Below are positions 56,283-62,647 of a stretch of DNA of 64,000 bases, one piece after another. The translations under genes were made by a program, and so were the position numbers. How positions within the stretch are numbered: the stretch's first letter is position 1; each line of letters begins with the position of its first letter. Origin of the DNA: Paracoccus laeviglucosivorans. Its GTDB lineage: Bacteria > Pseudomonadota > Alphaproteobacteria > Rhodobacterales > Rhodobacteraceae. The DNA lies in assembly GCF_900182695.1 (NCBI RefSeq), contig NZ_FXTK01000001.1:186001-250000 (forward strand), written 5' to 3'. The notes under the pieces are model-generated. The model was not told where the DNA came from. It worked only from the letters and a program-made list of their open reading frames with translations, and did no database searches.

Positions 56283-57256
56283 CAGGCCCCCCTTTCGTTC
56301 AGGCGCGGCAGACCCAGCGCCTCGGGATCGACGCGGCCCGCCGGGGCCGTGGTGCGGATACCCACCCGCAGCAGCGCCGAGCGTGAACGCGGGTTGACCG
56401 CCAGTTCCGCATCGTCCGGCCCGATGGCACGGCGGAACGGCAGGGTGAATGCCGGTTCGTCCTGCGCAATTTCCGGGGCATAGCGGCTGCCGCCACCGGC
56501 GCTGTTCGAACGCGCTTGCATGAAGCGTTTCACGATGCGGTCTTCCAGGGAATGGAAGCTGACCACGGCCAGCTTGCCGCCGGGACGCAGCGCGCGTTCC
56601 GCCGCCGCAAGCCCCGCGACAAGCTGGCCGAATTCATCATTGACCCAGATGCGGATCGCCTGAAACGCACGGGTCGAAGGGTGGCTTTGTCCCGGTTTCG
56701 GACGCGGCAGGCAATTTCCGATGACATCCGACAATTGCCCCGTGCGGGTCAGCGGACGCGCCGCGACAATCGCCTTGGCGATACGGCGCGAAGCCCGCTC
56801 CTCTCCATACAGGTAAAGCACGTCGGCAATGACCTGTTCGGGCGCGGTATTCAGCAGATCGGCAGCACTGGGGCCGTCGCCGCCCATACGCATGTCCAAA
56901 GGCCCGTCGCGCATAAAGGAAAAACCGCGCTCGGCCTGATCCAGCTGCATCGAGCTGACGCCAAGGTCCAGCACGACGCCATCGACCTGATCGCCCGCCA
57001 ACTGGTCCAGATCGGAAAACGTGCCCTGCACCAGTTGCAGACGGTCGCCATGTTCTGCCGCCCAGGACTGCGCCATGTTAAAGACCATGGGGTCGCGGTC
57101 GATCCCGATGACGCGATCCGCGCCCTCGGCCAGCAGACCGCGTGCATAGCCGCCCGCGCCGAATGTGCCATCGACCCAGGTTCCCGTGACAGGCGCAACG
57201 GCCCGCAACAGCGGGCCGAGCAGGACAGAAATATGGGGATCGGTTGCGCTGGACAT
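56282..57256 (-). CDS. rsmH: 16S rRNA (cytosine(1402)-N(4))-methyltransferase
   Basis: A 324-residue SAM methyltransferase modifying C1402 in the ribosomal P site. N-terminal [18 protein letters not shown] loop [53 protein letters not shown] and the C-terminal [17 protein letters not shown]. All diagnostic. Follows mraZ by three bases. Confidence 0.97.
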   Translation of the reverse strand: MSSATDPHISVLLGPLLRAVAPVTGTWVDGTFGAGGYARGLLAEGADRVIGIDRDPMVFNMAQSWAAEHGDRLQLVQGTFSDLDQLAGDQVDGVVLDLGVSSMQLDQAERGFSFMRDGPLDMRMGGDGPSAADLLNTAPEQVIADVLYLYGEERASRRIAKAIVAARPLTRTGQLSDVIGNCLPRPKPGQSHPSTRAFQAIRIWVNDEFGQLVAGLAAAERALRPGGKLAVVSFHSLEDRIVKRFMQARSNSAGGGSRYAPEIAQDEPAFTLPFRRAIGPDDAELAVNPRSRSALLRVGIRTTAPAGRVDPEALGLPRLNERGA

Positions 57257-57259
57257 GAT

Positions 57260-57766
57260 CTAACCCTCTGTTTTGCTGGCGGAACCCAGCAGCGACAGCG
57301 GATCGGCGCCCGGCTCGAAATCCGGCACCAGCGATTCAAGGCGCTGCTCTTCCTCGGCATAGCTTTCGGGCGTCCAGACCTTCAGGCTGTCCCCGGCCGA
57401 GATGAAGAAGGCACCATCGGCCAGGCCGATCTTTTCGCGCAGTTTCTGCGGCAGGACCAGACGGCCATCGCCGTCGATCTCGGTTTCTTCGGCATGACCG
57501 TGATAGATGTTTTCCAGCAGGTTACGCTCGGCGCTGCCACGCGGCATGGCGGCGATGCTGTCATCGATTTCGTTCATCGCTTCGATGGTGAAAAGCTGAA
57601 GATGCTTCCAATCGCGCGTGCCGAAGACAATGACCATCTGGGGGCGCTTGCCGGTGGACCAGTCGGGATCGCAGGACTCAAAGACCCGGCGAAACTTGGC
57701 CGGGATGGAAACGCGACCTTTCGCGTCCACCTTGACCTCTTCGGATCCTCTGAACCGGCGTGCCAA
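57260..57766 (-). CDS. mraZ: Transcriptional regulator MraZ
   Basis: A 168-residue protein with two AbrB-like MraZ domains: KVDAKGRVSIPAKFRRVFE and EIDGDGRLVLPQKLREKIGL. MraZ forms a ring that binds tandem repeats upstream of its own operon and represses it. The frame is open further upstream, but a TTG at 57766 is preceded by AAGGAG at nine bases and the protein then starts LARRFRG, matching other MraZ N-termini. The 49 extra residues of the longer reading are low-complexity. Candidate binding repeats lie at 58031-58065. Confidence 0.92.
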   Translation of the reverse strand: MARRFRGSEEVKVDAKGRVSIPAKFRRVFESCDPDWSTGKRPQMVIVFGTRDWKHLQLFTIEAMNEIDDSIAAMPRGSAERNLLENIYHGHAEETEIDGDGRLVLPQKLREKIGLADGAFFISAGDSLKVWTPESYAEEEQRLESLVPDFEPGADPLSLLGSASKTEG

Positions 57767-58030
57767 CGGCCCGCTCTCCTTCCACTGTCCCAGCCTTTCC
57801 GGTGTTCCGAAAAGGAAAGGGCGGATCGGGCTGCTGCCACTGCCCGATCCGCCGCCCTCGTTCCCATCTCTGGGCCCCGTAGTTTCGGGGATCGTGCCCT
57901 GCTTTTGCGCCACCTGGGGGAGGTGCTGCTCGCGCGCGGCAGGTGCATGTTCGGAAAGCGGGTGCCTGTATGAAGCCTGCTTGTCGCCTTCGGGGTCTTA
58001 TTGCCCCTTGAGCCCGTCTTCCGTGATTGA

Positions 58031-58065
58031 AGGGATGCCATGGGATTTCATGGGAAGCAATGGGT
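58031..58065 (+). promoter_or_regulatory. MraZ-type operator repeats
   Basis: Four five-base boxes at exact 10-bp spacing: AGGGA (58031), TGGGA (58041), TGGGA (58051), TGGGT (58061). MraZ proteins recognise TGGGN boxes separated by five bases. Here the boxes read on the strand opposite to mraZ and lie 265 bases before its start. Confidence 0.7.
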
Positions 58066-58374
58066 TTGTTCGCGCGCTTTCTGGGACCAAGCGGCCTTCC
58101 GCCCGTGAACGGGAAAGGAACAACGTGTAAACATATATTCACGCAGGACAGGTATGGATTTTATTAAGGATCAGACCACTACATCTGGTAGCTGAAAAAA
58201 GTGGGGCATAAATCCCACATATTCCCAGAAACCGACCAAAGCGGCCCGGCACGCCCCAGCGGGCGTAAAACAGAAGCCGTATCAGCCGCTGGCGATTCGC
58301 CAGATTTTCCGGCGCCTCACAGATGCTCACGGCGCAGTGATTCGCGTGAGAAGCGGCTTTCCCGTGATTTCCCA

Positions 58375-58407
58375 GCCTGCATTCCCGTGTTTTCCCGGAA
58401 TGCAGGC
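58375..58407 (-). terminator. Stem-loop downstream of the Mrp gene
   Basis: Perfect 11-base arms GCCTGCATTCC and GGAATGCAGGC with an 11-base loop, 10 bases past the stop of the Mrp-type gene. No T tract. Confidence 0.5.
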
Positions 58408-58417
58408 CGGGGAGGTT

Positions 58418-59521
58418 TCAGGCCATACCGCCGCCGATCAGACGGTTGGCCAGCCGAGCAAAGGCATCAGCCACCGGCCCATCGGTCGCGGCGACCGGGG
58501 TGCCCGCATCGCCAGCAAGACGCACCTCCAAATTCAGCGGAATCTCACCCAGGAAGGGCAGACCAAGCTGCTGCGCCTCGGCGGCGACCCCACCATGACC
58601 GAAAAGATGCGCCTCATGACCGCAATTGGGGCAGATATAGGTGGACATGTTTTCGACCAGACCCAGCACCGGCGTCTTGAGCTTGTCGAACATGTCGATG
58701 GCCCGCCGCGCGTCGATCAGCGCGACATCCTGCGGGGTTGAAACGATGATCGCGCCGCTGACCTGCGCCTTTTGGCACAGCGACAGCTGCACATCCCCCG
58801 TGCCCGGCGGCAAATCGACCAGCAGCACGTCAAGTTCGCCCCATTTCACCTGATTCAGCATCTGTTGCAGCGCCCCCATCAGCATGGGACCGCGCCAGAC
58901 CAGCGCCTCGCCTTCCTTCATCATCAGCCCGATGGACATGACGGTCACGCCATGGGCGTGCAGCGGCTCGATCATCTGTCCGTCGGTGGTCGGACGCTGA
59001 CCGCTAAGCCCCAGCATCCGGGGCTGCGAAGGGCCATATATATCCGCATCCAGCAGACCGACGCGACGCCCCGCGCGTGCCAGCGCCACCGCAAGGTTCG
59101 ACGTCAGCGTGGATTTTCCCACCCCACCCTTGCCCGAACCGATGGCCAGAATACGGGCTACGCCGCTGACCGGCTCGGGGCCCGCCTGAGGCGTTGGATG
59201 GCGACCGATCTTCAGGCTCGGCGGGGCATCGCCCCCGGACCGTGCGGCGACCTGCGGTGCCGGTGCACGCGCGGCCGTGGGCGCGGTCATCACGATCTGC
59301 ACCTTTTCGACGCCGGGTATCGCCATAAGCTGCCGCTGCGCCTCGGCCTCGATCGGGGCCAGATTGCGCGCCGCCTCGGCATTTTCTGCTTCGATGACGA
59401 ATCGGACGGTGCCGCCATCGACGGACAAGGCCCGCACCAGATCCGCCGAGACCAGATTTCCGCCCCCCGGAAGCACGATTTTCTGTAGCGCCGAAAGCAC
59501 ACTTTCCCGTGATATTGTCAT
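58418..59521 (-). CDS. apbC: Mrp/ApbC family iron-sulfur cluster carrier ATPase
   Basis: A 367-residue P-loop ATPase. N-terminal MIP18/FSCA domain (about 1-85: SRESVLSALQKIVLPGG, GVEKVQIVMTAP), proline/alanine linker, deviant Walker A in AIGSGKGGVGKSTLTSNLAV, and the cluster-binding pair YICPNCGHEAHLFG. Carries and delivers [4Fe-4S] clusters in the cytoplasm. The frame extends 40 codons upstream of the chosen Met, but the domain starts at MTISRESV and GGGGGTAGGC precedes it. Divergent from the DUF1127/sRNA locus. Confidence 0.93.
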   Translation of the reverse strand: MTISRESVLSALQKIVLPGGGNLVSADLVRALSVDGGTVRFVIEAENAEAARNLAPIEAEAQRQLMAIPGVEKVQIVMTAPTAARAPAPQVAARSGGDAPPSLKIGRHPTPQAGPEPVSGVARILAIGSGKGGVGKSTLTSNLAVALARAGRRVGLLDADIYGPSQPRMLGLSGQRPTTDGQMIEPLHAHGVTVMSIGLMMKEGEALVWRGPMLMGALQQMLNQVKWGELDVLLVDLPPGTGDVQLSLCQKAQVSGAIIVSTPQDVALIDARRAIDMFDKLKTPVLGLVENMSTYICPNCGHEAHLFGHGGVAAEAQQLGLPFLGEIPLNLEVRLAGDAGTPVAATDGPVADAFARLANRLIGGGMA

Positions 59522-59845
59522 GCCTACCCCCGATTTCGAAGCGTAGGCAGAATTGCAATTTCGGGACCGCTCGGCAAGGCAGGCCAGGCCGGGATTCGTT
59601 AAACCCCTGAAACGCTGCGCAACTTGCCTTATATTATCCACGATTCATTGAAACTGGCGCGAATACATCCCGAAAAGTCCCACCAAATAAGGGTTTTGCT
59701 GACCGACTTTCTAAAAAGCCATGCGCTTTCTGCATGGCAGCATCACGCCTGCGGCTATTGTGCAAACGCAGCAAGATAGGCATGTTCGCCCTAACAAAGC
59801 GACGGACAAACCGAAGCTTTCCATGAAAACGCAAGAGTGGACGAA
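59522..59845. promoter_or_regulatory. Divergent intergenic region between apbC and the DUF1127/sRNA locus
   Basis: 324 bases without a gene, richer in A+T than its surroundings. It holds a perfect seven-base hairpin GCCATGC/GCATGGC (59718-59738). The sequence at 59761-59773 is, in reverse complement, TGCTGCGTTTGCA, resembling the motif upstream of the other two DUF1127 genes. In Rhodobacter the corresponding promoter is heat-shock-sigma dependent; I could not fix such boxes here (CTTGCC near 59621 and TTGCTG near 59696 are weak candidates). Confidence 0.5.
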
Positions 59846-60070
59846 ATGACTGTTCTAGACCTGAACCATGGCACTGCCCGCAGCGAAGCTGGCGAAACCC
59901 GTCTGGGTAGCCTGATGACCGGTCTGCGCGGCTATTTCGCACGTCGCGCGCTGTATCGCCAGACCATTCGCGAACTGCACGATCTGAACAGCCGCGAACT
60001 GGCTGATCTGGGCATCAGCCGCTCGATGATCCGCAGCGTGGCTTACGAAGCCGCCTGGGGTTCGAAATAA
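59846..60070 (+). CDS. DUF1127 protein, CcaF1-like, heading the sRNA array
   Basis: A 74-residue basic protein with a full DUF1127 domain: RGYFARRALYRQTIRELHDL (about 28-47), NSRELADLGISRSMIRSVAY, ending EAAWGSK. In Rhodobacter sphaeroides a DUF1127 protein of this size, CcaF1, sits directly before the CcsR small RNAs, shares their transcript and binds RNA. Here the stop is 10 bases before the first hairpin of the array, so the same arrangement applies. A GTG nine bases upstream is an alternative start. RNA-chaperone function is inferred from that relative. Confidence 0.88.
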   Translation: MTVLDLNHGTARSEAGETRLGSLMTGLRGYFARRALYRQTIRELHDLNSRELADLGISRSMIRSVAYEAAWGSK

Positions 60071-60080
60071 GAATAGAATA

Positions 60081-60152
60081 CCCGACCCCCTCCTCCTCCC
60101 TGGGGTCCGGGTTCAGGCGGCATCCTCCCTCCTCCTCCCTGAGGATGCCGCC
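60081..60152 (+). ncRNA. CcsR/cuckoo-type small RNA, unit 1
   Basis: Two stem-loops: 60081-60111 (arms CCCGACCCC and GGGGTC-C-GGG, one bulge) and 60116-60152 (perfect 12-bp stem GGCGGCATCCTC). Both loops contain CTCCTCCTCCCT. Preceded by ATAC (60078-60081), 10 bases after the DUF1127 stop. The loop is identical to the anti-Shine-Dalgarno core CCUCC repeated, so it could pair with mRNA ribosome sites or titrate proteins. Confidence 0.85.
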
Positions 60153-60165
60153 GCAAAGATACGGT

Positions 60166-60234
60166 AAAGCCCCTCCTCCTCCCTGGGCTTTGCAGTAAAG
60201 GCGGCCTTCCCCTCCTCCTCCCTGGGAAGCCGCC
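60166..60234 (+). ncRNA. CcsR/cuckoo-type small RNA, unit 2
   Basis: Short stem 60166-60191 (AAAGCCC/GGGCTTT) and long stem 60200-60234 (GGCGGCCTTCCC with GGGAAGCCGCC, one bulged C). Same loops. ATAC at 60159-60162. First member of the duplicated block; its short stem differs from unit 4 by a compensated A-T to G-C pair. Confidence 0.85.
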
Positions 60235-60244
60235 ACCTTATACC

Positions 60245-60316
60245 GCGGGCCCCTCCTCCTCCCTTGGGTCTCGCAGTTCAGGCGGCAATCTCCTCCTCCT
60301 CCCTGAGGTTGCCGCC
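60245..60316 (+). ncRNA. CcsR/cuckoo-type small RNA, unit 3
   Basis: Short stem 60245-60274 (GCGGGCCC with GGGTCTCGC, one G-U pair and one bulge) and long stem 60281-60316 (GGCGGCAATCTC with GAGGTTGCCGCC, one G-U pair). Same loops, the first with an extra T. ATAC at 60240-60243. Confidence 0.85.
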
Positions 60317-60329
60317 GATCAGATACGGT

Positions 60330-60398
60330 GAAGCCCCTCCTCCTCCCTGGGCTTCGCAGTAAAGGCGGCCTTCCCCTCCTCCTCCCTGGGAAGCCGCC
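60330..60398 (+). ncRNA. CcsR/cuckoo-type small RNA, unit 4
   Basis: Short stem 60330-60355 (GAAGCCC/GGGCTTC) and long stem 60364-60398, identical to that of unit 2. ATAC at 60323-60326. Second copy of the duplicated block. Confidence 0.85.
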
Positions 60399-60407
60399 AC
60401 CTATACC

Positions 60408-60479
60408 GCGGGCCCCTCCTCCTCCCTTGGGTCTCGCAGTTCAGGCGGCAATCTCCTCCTCCTCCCTGAGGTTGCCGCC
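60408..60479 (+). ncRNA. CcsR/cuckoo-type small RNA, unit 5
   Basis: Short stem 60408-60437 and long stem 60444-60479, both identical in sequence to unit 3. ATAC at 60403-60406. Confidence 0.85.
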
Positions 60480-60510
60480 AAAAATACGCCGAAAAGGCGA
60501 AACGGTTGCC

Positions 60511-60575
60511 ACGGCCCTCCTCCTCCCTTGGGTCGTAGCGCGCGGTGATGGCCTCCTCCTCCCTGCCATTGCCGC
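60511..60575 (+). ncRNA. CcsR/cuckoo-type small RNA, unit 6
   Basis: Short stem 60511-60536 (ACGGCCC with GGGTCGT, one G-U) and long stem 60542-60575 (11 bp with two adjacent G-U pairs). ATAC at 60484-60487, followed here by an extra small hairpin CGCC-GAAAA-GGCG (60487-60499). The most diverged unit, yet both loops are unchanged. Confidence 0.82.
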
Positions 60576-60582
60576 ATTCCAT

Positions 60583-60661
60583 ACGCGGCCCCTCCTCCTC
60601 CCTGGGCCGACGTTGCGCGGCGGTGCCCCTCCTCCTCCCTGGGCACCGCCGCTTTTCATTT
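60583..60661 (+). ncRNA. CcsR/cuckoo-type small RNA, unit 7, with terminator
   Basis: Short stem 60583-60613 (CGGCCC/GGGCCG core extended past one bulge) and long stem 60617-60652 (perfect 12 bp, GCGGCGGTGCCC). Same loops. The long stem runs into TTTTCATTT, so it doubles as the Rho-independent terminator of the whole locus. ATAC at 60581-60584. Confidence 0.85.
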
Positions 60662-60704
60662 CAGAATGCTTTCCAATTCCCGCCGGGCGGTTTAAGCGCA
60701 GGGC

Positions 60705-61481
60705 ATGTTGTCCTATCAGCACGCCTATCACGCCGGGAATCTGGCCGATCTTCAGAAGCACGCGCTTTTGGCGTGGATGCTGGATTACCTGACGGCCAAG
60801 CCCAAACCGCTCAGCTATATCGAAACCCATGCAGGGCGCGGACTTTACGACCTGTCCGGCCCCGAAGCGACCAAAACCGGCGAAGCGCAGGCCGGCATCA
60901 CCCGTGCGCTGTCCGAAGGCTGGCTGCCGGATGACCACCCCTTGCGCCACGCGCTGGACCAGATCCACCGGATGCATGGACCGGACGCCTATCCCGGCTC
61001 TCCGCTGATCGCGCGCTATTTCCTACGGCCCGAGGATAATGCCCATCTGGCCGAACTGCACCCGACCGAGCACGAGGCACTGACACAGGTCGGCGGCTTT
61101 GCGCATCTGCACCGACAGGACGGTTTTGCGATGGCACAAGCCGTCTGCCCGCCGACGCCGCGCCGTGGCCTGTTGCTGATCGACCCCAGCTACGAGGTAA
61201 AGGCAGATTACGACGCCATCCCGCGCCAGATCGGCCAGATCGCCCGGAAATGGAACGTGGGCGTCATCGCGCTATGGTATCCGCTGCTGGTGGACAATCG
61301 CCACGCGCCCATGATCCGCGCGTTGCAACAGGCCCATCCCGACGCGCTGACCAGCGAAGTCGGCTTCCCGCCCGCACGTCCCGGTCACGGCATGGTCGGG
61401 TCGGGCATGTTCGTCATAAACCCGCCCTATGGCCTGCAGGACGAAGCCCGCCGCATCGAAAAACTGTTCAAGCGGCTATAG
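60705..61481 (+). CDS. rlmJ: 23S rRNA (adenine(2030)-N(6))-methyltransferase
   Basis: A 258-residue SAM methyltransferase. N-terminal MLSYQHAYHAGNLADLQKHA is the RlmJ signature, followed by SYIETHAGRGLYDLSG, ARYFLRPEDNAHLAELHP and the catalytic D-P-x-Y/F region GLLLIDPSYEVKADYDAIPR. Complete. It begins 43 bases after the terminator of the RNA array and converges on the amidase gene with a six-base overlap. Confidence 0.95.
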   Translation: MLSYQHAYHAGNLADLQKHALLAWMLDYLTAKPKPLSYIETHAGRGLYDLSGPEATKTGEAQAGITRALSEGWLPDDHPLRHALDQIHRMHGPDAYPGSPLIARYFLRPEDNAHLAELHPTEHEALTQVGGFAHLHRQDGFAMAQAVCPPTPRRGLLLIDPSYEVKADYDAIPRQIGQIARKWNVGVIALWYPLLVDNRHAPMIRALQQAHPDALTSEVGFPPARPGHGMVGSGMFVINPPYGLQDEARRIEKLFKRL

Positions 61482-62087
61482 ACCGGCGGCAAGGATGCGA
61501 TCCGTTGCATCCTCTGGCCCGTCGGCCCAAGGGCGGAAACGCAGGCGAAACGCCGCAAGCGTCGCCGGTCCCAAAGGATAGCCGATGCGGGTCAGGCTGT
61601 CCGACATCGGCAGGTCCGCACCCGCAACGGGCCAGACAGCCAACCCCTGCAAGGCCAGCCTGCGCCAGTCGAAACGCGGGCCGGGATCGATCTTGCGTTC
61701 GGGGGCCATGTCGGAATGGGCGATCACACCCGCCGCCGGAATGTCCCAGCGCGCCATGATCTGCGGCAACAACCCCTCAAGCGCCGCCATCTGCGGTTCG
61801 GGAAAAGGTCGCGTGCCGGTGTTGACCAGTTCGATCCCGATGCTACGAGAATTCACATCGGCCCGCCCCTGCCATTCACCTGCACCGGCGTGCCAGGCGC
61901 GGCGGTCTTCGGCGACCAGCAACTCGGTCAGGCCGTCTTCGTGAATCAGCCAATGCGCGCTGACCTCGGCCAGCGGGTCGCACAGCCTTTCGCGGGCCGA
62001 TGCGCCATCGGCCATTCCGGTATAATGCAGCACGATCAGTTCGGGGTGCTGTCCCCTGCGGTCGCCGTGATTGGGCGAAAGGCTCAA
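61476..62087 (-). CDS. N-acetylmuramoyl-L-alanine amidase (amidase_2, AmpD/AmiD-like)
   Basis: A 203-residue zinc amidase cutting between MurNAc and L-Ala. Motifs: ELIVLHYTGMADG (first His ligand), EVSAHWLIHEDG, AWHAGAGEWQGRADVNSRS, IGIELVN and VIAHSDMAPERKIDPGPRFD (second His and Asp). A C-terminal peptidoglycan-binding-like stretch follows (about 150-195). No signal peptide, so it is probably cytosolic and AmpD-like, recycling anhydro-muropeptides. Its start overlaps the upstream lipoprotein stop. Confidence 0.9.
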   Translation of the reverse strand: MSLSPNHGDRRGQHPELIVLHYTGMADGASARERLCDPLAEVSAHWLIHEDGLTELLVAEDRRAWHAGAGEWQGRADVNSRSIGIELVNTGTRPFPEPQMAALEGLLPQIMARWDIPAAGVIAHSDMAPERKIDPGPRFDWRRLALQGLAVWPVAGADLPMSDSLTRIGYPLGPATLAAFRLRFRPWADGPEDATDRILAAGL

Positions 62088-62620
62088 CGCAGGGGGCGCG
62101 GATCCCAGCCGCAGACATAGCCATCGCCATCCGGGTCCATACCGCGCGGATCCAGAATCGGTCCACCCGCAGCAATGAATGCCCGCTGCGCGTGGTCGGC
62201 CGAGCTATAGCCGGAACAGGACCGTGCCGCAGCCGCGACCGAACCACCCGTGCGGCGATAGGTCGTCGTCCCCGGATTCTGGCGTTCCTGATGGGCATAG
62301 CGCACCAGAACCGGCGTCGATCCGGGATAGGCACCGCCCGCCGTCACGGGCCGTGCATTGGTCGGGATCACTGCGACCGTGGCAGGCACAACCTTGCGCT
62401 GCGGCTGGCCCAGCTCGGGTGCCTCGGCGGGCAATTGCACCGGGATCACCTGCGGCACCGCGCCGGTGCCATGCAGCGCTGCTTCGCGCTGCTGGTAGTA
62501 TTCGGCGTAATCCGAGCCATTGTGCATGGCGCTGTAATTCGGATTCCAGCCCGCATTCTCGCCGCAGGCCGCAAGCGCCAGAACGGGGCCAAGTGCCAGC
62601 ATCACGTATTTCCGCATCAC
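62084..62620 (-). CDS. Lipoprotein with excalibur-like C-terminal domain
   Basis: A 178-residue lipoprotein: MMRKYVMLALGPVLALAAC gives lipobox Cys19. The middle is low-complexity (about 45-115). The C-terminal 45 residues, CSGYSSADHAQRAFIAAGGP and DPRGMDPDGDGYVCGWDP, match the excalibur calcium-binding pattern (D-x-D-x-D-G-x-x-C). Probably outer-membrane or periplasmic. It overlaps the amidase start by four bases, hinting at a cell-wall role; precise function unknown. Confidence 0.85.
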   Translation of the reverse strand: MMRKYVMLALGPVLALAACGENAGWNPNYSAMHNGSDYAEYYQQREAALHGTGAVPQVIPVQLPAEAPELGQPQRKVVPATVAVIPTNARPVTAGGAYPGSTPVLVRYAHQERQNPGTTTYRRTGGSVAAAARSCSGYSSADHAQRAFIAAGGPILDPRGMDPDGDGYVCGWDPRPLR

Positions 62621-62647
62621 ACCTCTCCCCGGTCCTTGGGCATCAGA

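Larger units (their letters stand above)
57767..58417. other. Leader and control region of the division/cell-wall cluster
   Basis: 651 bases without a convincing gene. From the mraZ side it contains an open in-frame stretch (57767-57913) judged untranslated, the 10-bp-period MraZ-type repeats (58031-58065), an A+T-richer segment 58130-58215 likely to hold the promoter, a dyad GTGGG/CCCAC (58201-58218), two copies of TTCCCGTGATTTCCC-like sequence (58359-58373, 58382-58396), and an 11-bp hairpin (58375-58407) after the Mrp gene. No clear minus-35/minus-10 pair could be fixed. Confidence 0.6.
60157..60479 (+). repeat. Tandem duplication of about 160 bp inside the sRNA array
   Basis: Bases 60157-60316 (units 2 and 3) and 60321-60479 (units 4 and 5) are almost identical. 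They differ by a one-base indel (CCTTATACC versus CCTATACC) and by a paired change in the first stem (A-T to G-C). A recent local duplication is the simplest explanation. Confidence 0.9.

Noticed and set aside
58139-58330. Possible 63-residue minus-strand gene between mraZ and apbC
   Set aside because: No good ribosome site, no recognisable domain, and the interval is better explained as the promoter/leader of the mraZ operon.
59522-59845. Heat-shock sigma (RpoH) promoter for the sRNA locus
   Set aside because: Expected from Rhodobacter, but the candidates near 59621 and 59696 match only half of the consensus at acceptable spacing, so no site is called.
60071-60704. CRISPR array, because of many regularly spaced identical short repeats
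   Set aside because: The invariant element is only 12 bases and is always the loop of a palindrome; the flanking 'spacers' are complementary stem arms, two blocks are duplicated, and no cas genes are near.
60015-60977. Minus-strand reading frames rich in Arg-Glu-Glu-Glu-Gly repeats
   Set aside because: The repeats are just the translated complement of the CTCCTCCTCCC loops; no ribosome sites, and the RNA-structure explanation accounts for the sequence.
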